In this document: piece by piece, positions 8,106 to 17,363 of the stretch
Layout of the letters: each line of letters starts with the position of its first letter
How positions within the stretch are numbered: the first letter of the stretch is position 1
Assembly (NCBI RefSeq): GCF_008704495.1
Contig: NZ_CP023699.1
Location: 8,060,001 to 8,124,000, forward strand
Length of the DNA: 64,000 nucleotides
From: Streptomyces kanamyceticus
GTDB taxonomy: Bacteria > Actinomycetota > Actinomycetes > Streptomycetales > Streptomycetaceae
Direction of reading: 5' to 3'
The notes under the pieces: generated by a model
The model's database searches: none
Told to the model about the DNA's origin: nothing
What the model saw: the letters and a program-made list of their open reading frames with translations, nothing else
Program-made: the position numbers and the translations under genes

Positions 8106-8899
8106 GCGCCGACCCCGTCACGCTCCTGACCCGCGGGGAGCTGACCGTGCGCGGACGGATCCGCGAGGCATCGAACGCGGTGCTCTACTGCACGGTGTCC
8201 TACGAGGGCGAGGAAGCCGCCTGCGTCTACAAGCCCGTCGCGGGCGAGCGGCCGCTGTGGGACTTCCCCGACGGCACCCTCGCGGGGCGCGAGGTCGCCG
8301 CGTACGAGGTGTCGCGGGCGATCACCCAGGACGGCTGGGACCTGGTGCCGCCGACCGTGTGGCGCGACGGGCCCTACGGAGAGGGCATGTGCCAGCTGTG
8401 GATCGAGGCGTCCGACGAGACGGAGCTGCTCGCCCTGGTCGACGGCGACGAGCCGGGCGAGGGCTGGAAGGCGATCGGCTTCGCGCAGGTCGACGAGGAG
8501 CGGACCGCGCTCCTCGTGCACGCCGACGACGTGCGCCTTCGGCGCCTCTCGGTGCTCGACGCGGTGATCAACAACGGCGACCGCAAGGGCGGCCACCTGC
8601 TCACCGCGGAGGGACGGCTGCACGGCATCGACCACGGCGTCACGTTCAACGCCGAGGACAAGCTGCGCACGCTCCTGTGGGGGTGGGCGGGGGAGCCCCT
8701 GCCCGAGGAGGCCCTGGGGGCCCTGCGGACCCTGCGTGACGCCCTCAAGGAGGGCGCGGACCTCGCCGAGCGCCTGGCCGGTCTGATCACCCCCGCCGAG
8801 CTGGACGCCACCCGCGCGCGGGTCGCCGCACTGCTGACCTCAGGACGACATCCGGAGCCGGGCGGAGACTGGCCCCCGATCCCCTGGCCACCGGTGTAG
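8069..8899 (+). CDS. SCO1664 family protein (PI3/PI4-kinase-like fold)
   Basis: A 276-residue protein of the family named after S. coelicolor SCO1664, distantly related to phosphatidylinositol 3/4-kinases. The lipid-kinase-like features are YKPVAGE (the likely nucleotide-binding Lys), the loop VINNGDRKGGH (Asp-Arg-Lys with Asn, the HRD-like catalytic region) and GIDHGVTF (the DFG-like metal site). Its substrate is unknown. I take the ATG at 8069, which has GGAAGGA upstream; a GTG at 8102 would instead make a 4-bp GTGA overlap with the DUF3090 stop and is a real alternative. Confidence 0.85.
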   Translation: MPAPERIPAGSVSADPVTLLTRGELTVRGRIREASNAVLYCTVSYEGEEAACVYKPVAGERPLWDFPDGTLAGREVAAYEVSRAITQDGWDLVPPTVWRDGPYGEGMCQLWIEASDETELLALVDGDEPGEGWKAIGFAQVDEERTALLVHADDVRLRRLSVLDAVINNGDRKGGHLLTAEGRLHGIDHGVTFNAEDKLRTLLWGWAGEPLPEEALGALRTLRDALKEGADLAERLAGLITPAELDATRARVAALLTSGRHPEPGGDWPPIPWPPV

Positions 8900-8906
8900 G
8901 CGGGGC

Positions 8907-8940
8907 GAATCGGCCACCCGGAATCCCGCGCGGCCGATTC
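8907..8940 (+). terminator. Hairpin between SCO1664-type gene and mshC
   Basis: A 9-bp perfect stem (GAATCGGCC at 8907-8915, GGCCGATTC at 8932-8940) with a 16-base loop follows the stop codon by 7 bases. Confidence 0.55.
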
Positions 8941-8979
8941 TCCTTGATCCCCCACTCGTATACGGATGCCTCGTCCGGT

Positions 8980-8985
8980 TAGGCT
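8980..8985 (+). promoter_or_regulatory. -10 element (TAGGCT) of mshC, likely leaderless
   Basis: TAGGCT lies 6 bases upstream of the mshC ATG with no room for a ribosome binding site. This gives mshC its own promoter, separate from the upstream cluster. Confidence 0.55.
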
Positions 8986-8991
8986 CATGGC

Positions 8992-10221
8992 ATGCATGCC
9001 TGGCCCGCTTCTGAGGTCCCCGCCCTTCCTGGCAAGGGCCGCGACCTCCGGATCCACGACACCGCGACCGGTGAACTCGTCACCCTCGACCCCGGTCCCG
9101 TCGCCCGTATCTACGTCTGCGGCATCACTCCGTACGACGCGACCCACATGGGTCACGCGGCGACCTACAACGCGTTCGACCTCGTGCAGCGCGTGTGGCT
9201 CGACACCAAGCGGCAGGTTCACTACGTCCAGAACGTGACCGACGTGGACGACCCGCTCCTGGAACGCGCCAACCGCGACGGCAAGGACTGGGTCGAGCTC
9301 GCCGAGGGCGAGACCGCGCTGTTCCGCGAGGACATGACCGCGCTGCGACTCCTGCCGCCGAAGCACTACATCGGAGCCGTCGAGTCGATACCCGGCATCG
9401 TGCCGCTCGTCGAACGGCTCAGGGACATGGGCGCCGCCTACGAGCTCGACGGCGACGTCTACTTCTCGGTCGAGTCCGACCCGCACTTCGGGGCGGTGTC
9501 CGGGCTCGACGCGGCCGCCATGAAGCTGCTCTCCGCCGAGCGCGGCGGCGACCCGGAGCGTCCGGGCAAGAAGGACCCGCTCGACCCGATGCTCTGGATG
9601 GCGGCCCGCGAGGGCGAGCCGAGCTGGGACGGGGCCTCGCTCGGCCGCGGCAGGCCCGGCTGGCACATCGAGTGCGTCGCCATCGCCCTCGACCACCTGG
9701 GGATGGGCTTCGACGTGCAGGGCGGCGGCTCCGACCTCGCCTTCCCGCACCACGAGATGGGCGCGTCGCACGCCCAGGCGCTCACCGGCGAGTTCCCGTT
9801 CGCCAAGGCGTACGTCCACGCGGGCATGGTCGCCCTGGACGGCGCGAAGATGTCCAAGTCCAAGGGCAACCTCGTCTTCGTCTCCAAGCTGCGCCGCGAC
9901 GGCGTCGACCCGGCGGCGATCCGCCTCGCCCTGCTCGCGCACCACTACCGCGCGGACTGGGAGTGGACCGACTCCGTCCTGGAGGAGGCCGTCGAGCGGC
10001 TCGGCCGCTGGCGTGCGGCGGTGTCCCGTCCCGACGGGCCTTCCGCCGACGCGCTCGTCGAGGAGATCCGCGAGGCGCTCGCGGACGACCTGGACGCGCC
10101 TGCCGCTCTCGCGGCGGTCGACGCCTGGGCCGCGCGCCAGGACGCCGACGGCGGTTCGGACGAGGGCGCGCCCGGTGTCGTGTCCCGCGCCGTCGACGCG
10201 TTGCTTGGCGTGGCCTTGTAG
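8992..10221 (+). CDS. mshC: Cysteine:1-D-myo-inosityl-glucosamine ligase MshC (mycothiol synthesis)
   Basis: A 409-residue cytoplasmic ligase that joins cysteine to GlcN-Ins using ATP, the third enzyme of mycothiol synthesis. It is a cysteinyl-tRNA-synthetase paralogue: HMGH nucleotide motif (52-55), KMSKS at 286-290, and zinc-site Cys43 (YVCGITPYD), Cys228 (HIECVA) and a downstream HH pair (FPHHE). It lacks the tRNA anticodon-binding tail of CysRS, which with the actinobacterial neighbourhood separates it from cysS. Mycothiol is the main thiol of Streptomyces, so the gene is part of sulfur and redox metabolism. Confidence 0.95.
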   Translation: MHAWPASEVPALPGKGRDLRIHDTATGELVTLDPGPVARIYVCGITPYDATHMGHAATYNAFDLVQRVWLDTKRQVHYVQNVTDVDDPLLERANRDGKDWVELAEGETALFREDMTALRLLPPKHYIGAVESIPGIVPLVERLRDMGAAYELDGDVYFSVESDPHFGAVSGLDAAAMKLLSAERGGDPERPGKKDPLDPMLWMAAREGEPSWDGASLGRGRPGWHIECVAIALDHLGMGFDVQGGGSDLAFPHHEMGASHAQALTGEFPFAKAYVHAGMVALDGAKMSKSKGNLVFVSKLRRDGVDPAAIRLALLAHHYRADWEWTDSVLEEAVERLGRWRAAVSRPDGPSADALVEEIREALADDLDAPAALAAVDAWAARQDADGGSDEGAPGVVSRAVDALLGVAL

Positions 10222-10274
10222 CGGTTCGGTCGGCTTCGGCTGAGGTCGATCGCCCTGCGGGCTCGTCCTCAAAC

Positions 10275-10311
10275 GCCGGACGGGCTGGAATCTTCCGCCC
10301 GTCCGGCTTTT
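10275..10311 (+). terminator. Intrinsic terminator after mshC
   Basis: A perfect 11-bp stem (GCCGGACGGGC / GCCCGTCCGGC) with an 11-base loop is followed by TTTT. The stem with its flank CAAACGCCGGACGGGCTG resembles an intergenic element that recurs across Streptomyces genomes. Confidence 0.8.
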
Positions 10312-10402
10312 CGTGTGCAGGACCGCCCGGTGCTCCGGAAATCCACGAGCAAGGCAGCAAAGTCCATGGCCCCGGGGCCAGTCCTCGCGCTAGACCTCCG
10401 CC

Positions 10403-13400
10403 ATGAGATCTCCCACGCGCTTCAGATCGGCGGCCGCGGCCGCTCTGCTGGGCCTCCTCGCGGTGTTCGCGGGTCCCGGCGGCGGTTTCGCGCAAGCCGC
10501 CGACGAGCCCTCGACCACCGTCGGTGACGTCACCGGGTTCGCCCACGACGGATCCGTGTACCGGCTGACCGCGGGCCGCGCCGAGGCCCGCGTCAGCTTC
10601 GTCGCCGAAGAGACCTTCCGGCTCGAACTCGCCCCCGACGGGACGTTCACTGACCCGGCGGGCAAGGACATCGTCCTGCCGCAGGGCAAGGCGCCGCGCA
10701 CCACGTGGGCGGACAAGGGCGACCGCTACGAGCTGAGCACATCGAAGGTGACGCTGCGCGCCTACAAGTCGCCGCTGCGCTTCGCCCTGTACCGCGCCGA
10801 CGGCAGCCGCGTCTGGGCCGAGTCCAAGGGCCTGTCCTGGACGAAGGACGCCACCACGCAGAGCCTGGCGCGCGGCGCCGACGAGCAGTTCTACGGCGCC
10901 GGGATGCAGAACGGCCGCGGCAACACCTCGCACCGGGACAAGAAGGTCGAGGTCGGCGTCGACTACAACTGGGACGACGGCGGGCACCCCAACTCGGTGC
11001 CGTTCTACCTGTCTTCGGCGGGGTACGGGGTCTTCCGGAACACCTACGCACCCAACACCTATGACTTCGCCGAGCCCGTGACCGCCACCGCGAAGGAACA
11101 GCGCTTCGACGCCTACTACTTCGCGGGGCGCGGCGACGACGCGGCCAAGGACGTCATCGGGCAGTACACGAAGCTCACCGGGAAGCCCTTCCTGCCGCCG
11201 ATATACGGCATGGAGATCGGCGACGCCGACTGCTACCTGCACAACGCCAACCGCGGCGAGCGGCACACCCTGGACTCCCTGAAGGTCGCCGACGGCTACG
11301 TAGAGAACGACATGCCCAACGGCTGGATGCTGGTCAACGACGGCTACGGCTGCGGCTACGAGAACCTCGCCGAGACCTCCAAGGGCCTGGCCGAGCGCAA
11401 GATGAAGATGGGCCTGTGGACCGAGGACGGCATCGACAAGATCGCCGACCAGGTCAAGGCGGGCCAGCGCGTCGCCAAGCTCGACGTCGCCTGGGTCGGC
11501 GACGGCTACAAGAAGGCGCTCGACGGCTGCAAGGACGCCTATCAGGGCATCGAGGACAACAGCGATGCCCGTGGCTTCACCTGGGCCCCCGAGAGCTGGT
11601 CGGGCGCGCAGCGCTGCGGCGTGCAGTGGTCGGGCGACCAGAGCGGCAGCTGGGAGTACATCCGCTGGCAGATCCCGACGTACGCCGGGTCCACCATGTC
11701 CGGGCTCGCCTATACGACGGGTGACGTCGACGGCATCTTCGGCGGCAGCCCCAAGACGTACGTACGCGATCTGCAGTGGAAGATGTTCCTGCCGGTCACG
11801 ATGACGATGGACGGCTGGGCCGCCAGCGACAAGCAGCCCTTCCGCCAGGGCGAGCCCTACACCTCCATCAACCGCAAGTACCTGAAACTGCACGAGTCGC
11901 TGCTGCCCTACCTGTACTCGTACGCCCACCAGGCGACGAAGACCGGTGTGGGCGCGGTGCGGCCGCTGGCCTTGGAGTACCCCCATGACCCCAAGGCCGC
12001 GACCGACGCCGCCAAGTACGAGTTCCTGACCGGCGAGGACTTCCTCGTCGCGCCCGTCTACAAGGACTCCACCACCCGCGACGGCATCTATCTCCCCAAG
12101 GGGACGTGGACCGACTACTGGAGCGGGCGTACCTACCAGGGGCCGACCACGATCGACGGCTACAGCGCGCCCCTGGACACCCTGCCGCTCTTCGTCAAGG
12201 GCGGTGCCAGCGTGCCCATGTGGCCGGGCGGCATCCGTTCCTACGAGGACAGGAAGGCCGACTCGCCGCTCGCCTGGGACATCTACCCGCAGGGGAAGTC
12301 CTCCTTCGAGCTGTACGAGGACGACGGCGTGACCCGTCAGCACCGCGAGGGGAAGTACGCCACGCAGCGGGCGGAAGTGCGGGCGCCGCGCTCCGGCGCG
12401 GGTGACGTGAACGTACGGATCGGCGCGAGCGAGGGGCGGTTCGCCGGGAAGCAGAGCGCGCGGCCCTACGCGTTCACGCTGCACACCGGGGACGCGCCGA
12501 GCCGCGTGGAACTCGACGGGCGCAAGCTGCCGAAGCTCGCGTCGAAGGACGCGTACGAGAAGGCCGGGCAGGGCTGGTTCTACGACAGGGACGACCGCGG
12601 CGGCGTCGTCAAGGTGAAGACCACCGCCCAACGCACCGACCGCGGCTTCGCGTTGACGCTCGACGACACCAGCGCCGTCGGCGGCGCCGTGCCCGGGGCG
12701 CAGGCCGCGGTGAGTGCCGCCGCCGGGCAGGAGCTCGGCGCGGGCACCGCGGGGAAGGTCGCCGTCGAGGTCACGGCGGGCACCAAGGACGCCACCGGCG
12801 TCGACGTCACCCTCGACGCCCCCAAGGGCTGGACCGTCGGCACCGCCGAGATCGACCGCGTCCCCGCGGGCGCCACGCGCCGGGTGGAGGTGGCCGTCAC
12901 GCCCGCCGAGGACGCGGACACCGGCGAGCGGTCGCTCACCGCGGCCGCCCGCTACCGCTCGGCGGGCCAGGAGCGCACCGCCACCGGGCGGTTCGCGGTC
13001 GGCGTGCTGCCCGAGGCGCCCGCCAAGGACACTTGGGCGAGCGACATGGTCTGGCTCACGTCCACAAACGGCTACGGTCCCGCCGAACGCGACCGTAGCA
13101 ACGGCGAGTCGGGCGCCGCCGACGGGCACCCGCTAACCCTGGCGGGCAAGACCTACGAGAAGGGCATCGGCACGCACGCCGACTCCGTCATCGAGGTCTA
13201 TCCGGGCGGCCGCTGCTCGAAGTTCACCGCGGACGCGGGCATCGACGACGAGATCAACGGCTACGGAGAGGTGGCCTTCTCGGTCGAGGCCGACGGCAAG
13301 GTGCTGTGGACCTCACCGAAGGTGACGGGCGCGTCGGCGACCGTGCCGGTCGACGTGGACGTCAGCGGCGCCCGGCACGTGGTGCTGAAGGTGAAGGACA

Positions 13401-13462
13401 CCAACGGCTCCAAGAGCGGGGACCACGCGGACTGGGCGGCCGCGAGGTTCAACTGCGCCTAG
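10403..13462 (+). CDS. Secreted GH31 family glycosidase with C-terminal NPCBM-type module
   Basis: A 1019-residue exported glycoside hydrolase. A signal peptide occupies residues 1-33 (Arg, hydrophobic run, cleavage near AQAADEP). An N-terminal beta domain precedes a GH31 barrel with the nucleophile Asp361 (VAKLDVAW) and acid/base Asp412 (SGDQSGSW). After the barrel come beta domains, an alpha-galactosidase-NEW3-like domain (VDVTLDAPKGWTVG, about 790-870) and a C-terminal NPCBM carbohydrate-binding domain (KGIGTHADSVIEV). It probably releases alpha-linked glucose or galactose from extracellular glycans. The ribosome binding site is weak. It is monocistronic, between terminators. Confidence 0.88.
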   Translation: MRSPTRFRSAAAAALLGLLAVFAGPGGGFAQAADEPSTTVGDVTGFAHDGSVYRLTAGRAEARVSFVAEETFRLELAPDGTFTDPAGKDIVLPQGKAPRTTWADKGDRYELSTSKVTLRAYKSPLRFALYRADGSRVWAESKGLSWTKDATTQSLARGADEQFYGAGMQNGRGNTSHRDKKVEVGVDYNWDDGGHPNSVPFYLSSAGYGVFRNTYAPNTYDFAEPVTATAKEQRFDAYYFAGRGDDAAKDVIGQYTKLTGKPFLPPIYGMEIGDADCYLHNANRGERHTLDSLKVADGYVENDMPNGWMLVNDGYGCGYENLAETSKGLAERKMKMGLWTEDGIDKIADQVKAGQRVAKLDVAWVGDGYKKALDGCKDAYQGIEDNSDARGFTWAPESWSGAQRCGVQWSGDQSGSWEYIRWQIPTYAGSTMSGLAYTTGDVDGIFGGSPKTYVRDLQWKMFLPVTMTMDGWAASDKQPFRQGEPYTSINRKYLKLHESLLPYLYSYAHQATKTGVGAVRPLALEYPHDPKAATDAAKYEFLTGEDFLVAPVYKDSTTRDGIYLPKGTWTDYWSGRTYQGPTTIDGYSAPLDTLPLFVKGGASVPMWPGGIRSYEDRKADSPLAWDIYPQGKSSFELYEDDGVTRQHREGKYATQRAEVRAPRSGAGDVNVRIGASEGRFAGKQSARPYAFTLHTGDAPSRVELDGRKLPKLASKDAYEKAGQGWFYDRDDRGGVVKVKTTAQRTDRGFALTLDDTSAVGGAVPGAQAAVSAAAGQELGAGTAGKVAVEVTAGTKDATGVDVTLDAPKGWTVGTAEIDRVPAGATRRVEVAVTPAEDADTGERSLTAAARYRSAGQERTATGRFAVGVLPEAPAKDTWASDMVWLTSTNGYGPAERDRSNGESGAADGHPLTLAGKTYEKGIGTHADSVIEVYPGGRCSKFTADAGIDDEINGYGEVAFSVEADGKVLWTSPKVTGASATVPVDVDVSGARHVVLKVKDTNGSKSGDHADWAAARFNCA

Positions 13463-13473
13463 CGCACGCGTGA

Positions 13474-13510
13474 GCGGCGCCGGGCGGGAAGGATCTCCGC
13501 CCGGCGCCGC
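13474..13510. terminator. Bidirectional terminator between GH31 and Gln-rich genes
   Basis: A perfect 14-bp stem (13474-13487 and 13497-13510) with a 9-base loop sits between the two convergent stop codons, serving both directions. Confidence 0.75.
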
Positions 13511-13524
13511 CGTCTCTCAGCCCG

Positions 13525-14136
13525 CTACTTGGTGACCACGATGGCCAGCAGGTACGACGGGTTGTTGGTGTCGTAGTAGCCGATCACCTGCTGACCGTAG
13601 GCGAAGGCCTCTTGGACCTCGTCGTGGGTCTGCGGGTTGGGGTTGATGAACGCGCGCCAGTTGCCGTCGACGTACAGGTAGAGGATCGACGCCTGGCCGG
13701 GCAGGGGCTGGACGACGTCCCAGAACGCCGTCGCCACGTTCGACGCGAGCGCCTGGGTGGAGACGTCGGGCGCCTGCGCCTGCGGGATCTGCTCCTGGCC
13801 GAACTGCTGGAGCAGTTGTTGGAAGGGCTGCTGCTGACCGAGCTGCTGAAGCTGCTGACGCAGCTGCGGCGGGACCTGCTGGCCCTGGATGCCCTGCTGG
13901 CTGTGCATGCCCTGCGGGCTCTGGAAGCCCTGCTGGCCGAGCGTCCCCTGCTGGCCGAACGGCTGCTGACCGTACTGCTGCTGGCCGAACGGCTGCTGCT
14001 GGGACTGCTCCTGCTGCGGCGGGGCCGTGCTCGGTCCCTGCTGCCCGTACTGCTGCTGGCCGTACTGCTGGCCCTGCTGCCCGTACTGCTGGCCTTGGTG
14101 CCGGCTCGACTGACTCATCTGCGGGGTGGTGCTCAT
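13525..14136 (-). CDS. Glutamine-rich (prion-like) protein with subtilase-shared C-terminal domain
   Basis: A 203-residue protein that I do not recognise. Residues 1-120 are low-complexity with 51 Gln, built of QQYGQQ, QQPFGQQ and QQLGQQQ repeats, like the Q/G/Y-rich tracts of prion-like proteins. Residues 134-203 are an ordinary folded domain (AFWDVVQ, VDGNWRAFINPNPQT, EAFAYGQQ, IVVTK) that aligns with the last ~67 residues of the subtilase just upstream. No signal peptide or membrane segment. It lies 54 bp behind the subtilase on the same strand, so both are likely one operon. I start at the ATG with GGAAGG upstream. Confidence 0.85.
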   Translation of the reverse strand: MSTTPQMSQSSRHQGQQYGQQGQQYGQQQYGQQGPSTAPPQQEQSQQQPFGQQQYGQQPFGQQGTLGQQGFQSPQGMHSQQGIQGQQVPPQLRQQLQQLGQQQPFQQLLQQFGQEQIPQAQAPDVSTQALASNVATAFWDVVQPLPGQASILYLYVDGNWRAFINPNPQTHDEVQEAFAYGQQVIGYYDTNNPSYLLAIVVTK

Positions 14137-14190
14137 GCGTGTGCCACCTTCCCTCAATGGTTGTGGTCCTTCAGCAGTGCTGGTCGTGCT

Positions 14191-15948
14191 TCAGCCCGTG
14201 ACGACCAGGCCGACGACCTCGTCGTCCGAGTACCAGACGCGTACGTCCGGCTGACCCCCCGCGAACGCGGCGTGTACCGCTTGGCGCGTCTCGGGGGACG
14301 GGTTGTTGAGGTTGCGCCACTCCCCGGCCACGAACAGCCTCAGCCGCGGCGGGAGTTCCGGCGGATAGGGGAGCAGCTCGTCCCAGAACCTCTCGGCGCG
14401 GCCCGAACCCACCGCCGACGGCAGCAGGTTCGTGACCGCCCCCTTCAGGTCGGGGCGGTTGCCGATCCGCTGCGAGGCGGGCCTGCCCGGGGCGTCCTGC
14501 TGCGGCGATCCGGTGGAGCGCAGCAGCGCGCGTGCCCGGTCGGGTGTCATCGGCTGCTGGCCCGACGCCTTCAGCATGCCTTGCAGCGCGGCCAGCGCGC
14601 CGACCACGATCGGCGACGCCGACGACGTGCCGGAGAACGTGTCCGTGTACCAGGCGATCTCCTCGGCGCCGCCCTGCAGATCCCCCGGCCGGTCCCAGAA
14701 GCCGCCGGTCGACGTGGTCTCGCGGCCCCAGCCCTGCGCGTCCACGCGGGCGCCGTAGTTGGAGAACGCGAGGCGCGAGCGGTCGGGCCCGTGGTCGCGG
14801 CCGTGCGTGCCGGGCGGCGGCGCGCCCGCGCCCACCAGGACCGCGCCGGAGGAGCGGTTGGAGGAGTTGAAGGGGTTGCGCCACCAGGACGGGAAGCCGT
14901 CCGGCCTGCGCTCGTACACCGCGTCGTCCAGGGACTCGGCGCCGTTGCCCGCGGCGCCCACGACGAGGACGCCCTTGGCGGTGGCGTAGCGCACCGCGGC
15001 GTAGTCGTCGGGCCACCACTCGATGGCGATGTAGCCCTTCTGGTCGTCGCGCTGCTCGAAGTCGAACTTCGGTCCGGGCCGGTGCAGTTCGAGCAGGATG
15101 ATGTCGCCGGGGTGCAGCCGGTCGGCCGCCGCGCGGATGGTGGCCGCCGTGCCGAGCGGCTGGAAGGAGGCGGTCGCGGTCACGGCCTCGGGGGCGATGC
15201 CGGTGATGCCGAGGCTGTTGCGGTCGCCGCCGATGACGCCGATCACCGCGGTGCCGTGGTTGCGCCAGGCCACGTCCTGGAGGGGGGTGCCGATGACGAC
15301 GCCCGCGAGCTTGGCCGACAGGTCCTCGTGGCGCAGCTGCCAGGCGCCCTCGACGTCGATGATCGTGACGCTCTCGCCGGACCCGCCGAGCCGCTGCCAG
15401 GCCCACCGGGCGTCGATGCCCTCGGGCGCCGGGTTCAAGTAGCCCTGCCTGCTGGTGAAGTCGGGCGTGACGGGCATGCCCTCCTTGCGCCGCCGGGTCG
15501 CCTCGTCGAGGTCCCGCGGCCGGGACGGCGAGGGATCGATCGATGCGGGGACGGCCCCCGGCTTGACGTACGCCGTGTCGATGCCCGGCAGCGCCGCCAT
15601 CCGCGAGCGCAGCTCCTGGGCCCGGTCGTCGCCGCCGCGCACCCGGTAGAAGAGCGCCAGATCGGGCATGTCCTCCTCGGCCTCGCCGGTGGGGGCGGCG
15701 GCCCGCAGCCGCTCCTCGTTGCCGAACAGCGGCTCCAGGGAGAGCTGTTCGTCGGTGAGGAACATGTTCAGGGCCGACACGTCGGAGCCTGACGCCGAGC
15801 GGACCTCGGCCTCCCCGGCGCGCAGCCGGGCCTCGGGCCTCGCGACGACGATCAGCTCCTGCTCGGCTCCTCGGTAGGTGAATCCCATTCCGTCGGGGCC
15901 CGGCCCACCGGCTCCGGGGTCCCGTGCCGGGTTCGCCTGCTCGGTCAT
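14191..15948 (-). CDS. Cytoplasmic S8 family serine peptidase (subtilase)
   Basis: A 585-residue subtilisin-type protease. The triad is Asp198 (TIIDVEGAW), His231 (NHGTAVIGV) and Ser442 (FSGTSSASP), with oxyanion Asn335 (AAGNG). There is no signal peptide or lipobox, so it should work inside the cell, unlike most subtilases. The first ~180 residues form a separate N-terminal domain that might be a propeptide or sensor. The last ~67 residues (from FWDELLP, 521) match the C-terminal domain of the Gln-rich protein downstream. I start at the ATG behind GGTGGAG. The target is unknown; the shared domain suggests the pair interact or recognise the same partner. Confidence 0.88.
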   Translation of the reverse strand: MTEQANPARDPGAGGPGPDGMGFTYRGAEQELIVVARPEARLRAGEAEVRSASGSDVSALNMFLTDEQLSLEPLFGNEERLRAAAPTGEAEEDMPDLALFYRVRGGDDRAQELRSRMAALPGIDTAYVKPGAVPASIDPSPSRPRDLDEATRRRKEGMPVTPDFTSRQGYLNPAPEGIDARWAWQRLGGSGESVTIIDVEGAWQLRHEDLSAKLAGVVIGTPLQDVAWRNHGTAVIGVIGGDRNSLGITGIAPEAVTATASFQPLGTAATIRAAADRLHPGDIILLELHRPGPKFDFEQRDDQKGYIAIEWWPDDYAAVRYATAKGVLVVGAAGNGAESLDDAVYERRPDGFPSWWRNPFNSSNRSSGAVLVGAGAPPPGTHGRDHGPDRSRLAFSNYGARVDAQGWGRETTSTGGFWDRPGDLQGGAEEIAWYTDTFSGTSSASPIVVGALAALQGMLKASGQQPMTPDRARALLRSTGSPQQDAPGRPASQRIGNRPDLKGAVTNLLPSAVGSGRAERFWDELLPYPPELPPRLRLFVAGEWRNLNNPSPETRQAVHAAFAGGQPDVRVWYSDDEVVGLVVTG

Positions 15949-16256
15949 CGCTCCACCGCTCCCTTCGGTCCTTCGGGTGCCGTGCTCTGCGCAGCCGCGC
16001 CTTCGGGGCACACCTTGCTACTGGCACGCCGACTCGTCCACCCCTCTTTTGCGCAACGGAGTTTGAAGAGAAGTTGAAGAGGGAACCCCGGGCAATTCGG
16101 CTGGAAGGCGATGTCACGCCCTCAACACGCCAAACACGTACGAGGTGTCAGTGGCGCGAGGGGTGACGGCGCGGCGGGCACAACGCGAGGGGGGGGCGGC
16201 ACCCTAGTGGGTGCCGCCCCCCCCTCGCGTGGCGATCTACTACGTGCTCGGCCGCG
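15949..16256. other. Intergenic region upstream of the subtilase
   Basis: About 300 bases without a supported gene. It holds the PAC2 terminator (16183-16230) and, nearer the subtilase, an A/T-richer stretch with a direct repeat TTGAAGAG at 16063-16070 and 16074-16081. The subtilase promoter must lie here; I could not place its -10 and -35 boxes with confidence. Confidence 0.5.
16183..16230 (-). terminator. 22-bp perfect stem-loop terminator of the PAC2 gene
   Basis: Two perfect 22-base arms (16183-16204 and 16209-16230), containing runs of eight G and eight C, enclose the loop TAGT. It lies 26 bases past the PAC2 stop codon. Confidence 0.8.
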
Positions 16257-17363
16257 TCAGTCGTCCGAGGACTCGGACGTCCCGGAATCGCCCGAATCAT
16301 CACCGCTGTCGCCGCTGCCGTTGTCACTCTCAGCGCTCTCGGCGTTCTCGGCGCTCCCCGGCCCCTCCGTGGCCTCCGGCTCCCCGGCGCTCTGCTCCGT
16401 CGGGCGCTGCGAAGGCTTCGGCTTCGGCGGCCGGGTGCGGTCGCTGGGCGCATCGCGCAGGTAGGCCGCCCCTTCGCCGTCCGTGGCGTGGCCCGCGGTC
16501 TGGCCGGGGCCCGGCGGCCCGCCGCCGTCGCGGCGGCGCAGATAGCGCTCGAACTCGCGGGCGATGGCCTCGCCCGACGCCTCGGGGAGCTCGGCGGTGT
16601 CCCGGGCCTCCTCGAGGGACTGGACGTACTCGGCGACCTCGCTGTCCTCGGCGGCCAGCTGGTCCACGCCCAGCTGCCAGGCGCGCGCGTCCTCGGCCAG
16701 CTCGCCCAGCGGGATGCGCAGGTCGATGAGGTCTTCCAGGCGGTTGAGGAGCGCCAGCGTCGCCTTGGGGTTGGGCGGCTGCGAGACGTAGTGCGGGACG
16801 GCGGCCCAGAGGCTGACGGCCGGTACGCCCGCGTGCGTGCAGGCCTCCTGGAGGATGCCGACGATGCCCGTCGGGCCCTCGTACTTGGTCTCCTCCAGGT
16901 CCATCGTGCGGGCCAGGTCCGGGTCGGAGGTGACGCCGCTGACCGGCACGGGCCGGGTGTGCGGGGTGTCGCCGAGCAGCGCACCCATGATCACGACCAG
17001 TTCGACGCCCAGCTCGTGCGCGAAGCCCAGGATCTCGTTGCAGAACGAGCGCCAGCGCATCGACGGCTCGATGCCACGGACCAGGACCAGGTCACGCGGC
17101 TTGTCGCCGCCCACGCGCACCACCGAAAGGCGGGTCGTGGGCCACGTGATCCTGCGCACCCCGCCGTCGAGCCAGACGGTGGGCCGGTTGACCTGGAAGT
17201 CGTAGTAGTCCTCGGCGTCCAGCGCCGCGAACACCTCGCCCTTCCACTCCTTGTCGAGATGCGCGACCGCGGTGGAGGCGGCGTCGCCGGCGTCGTTCCA
17301 GCCCTCGAACGCGGCCACCATGACCGGGTCGACCAGCTCGGGAACCCCCTCGAGCTCGATCAC
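16257..17363 (-). CDS. PAC2 family protein
   Basis: A 368-residue PAC2 (proteasome-assembly-chaperone-like) protein. The N-terminal ~270 residues carry the family pattern (AAFEGWNDAGDAAS, VRGIEPSMRW, GALLGDTPHTRPVPV), and the last ~100 are a disordered acidic Ser/Gly/Asp tail. As I recall, the S. coelicolor gene beside mshC in this position (SCO1662) is parJ, which modulates the ParA chromosome-segregation ATPase. The same role here is likely but rests on memory of gene order. The GTG start has GGAAGGAGG upstream. Here it is separated from mshC by the GH31 and subtilase genes. Confidence 0.85.
   Translation of the reverse strand: MIELEGVPELVDPVMVAAFEGWNDAGDAASTAVAHLDKEWKGEVFAALDAEDYYDFQVNRPTVWLDGGVRRITWPTTRLSVVRVGGDKPRDLVLVRGIEPSMRWRSFCNEILGFAHELGVELVVIMGALLGDTPHTRPVPVSGVTSDPDLARTMDLEETKYEGPTGIVGILQEACTHAGVPAVSLWAAVPHYVSQPPNPKATLALLNRLEDLIDLRIPLGELAEDARAWQLGVDQLAAEDSEVAEYVQSLEEARDTAELPEASGEAIAREFERYLRRRDGGGPPGPGQTAGHATDGEGAAYLRDAPSDRTRPPKPKPSQRPTEQSAGEPEATEGPGSAENAESAESDNGSGDSGDDSGDSGTSESSDD

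Noticed and set aside
9782..13129. A 1115-codon open frame antisense to mshC and the GH31 gene
   Set aside because: It is a shadow of high-GC codon bias: low-complexity Arg/Gly/Ala/Val sequence, no domain, and full overlap with two well-supported genes.
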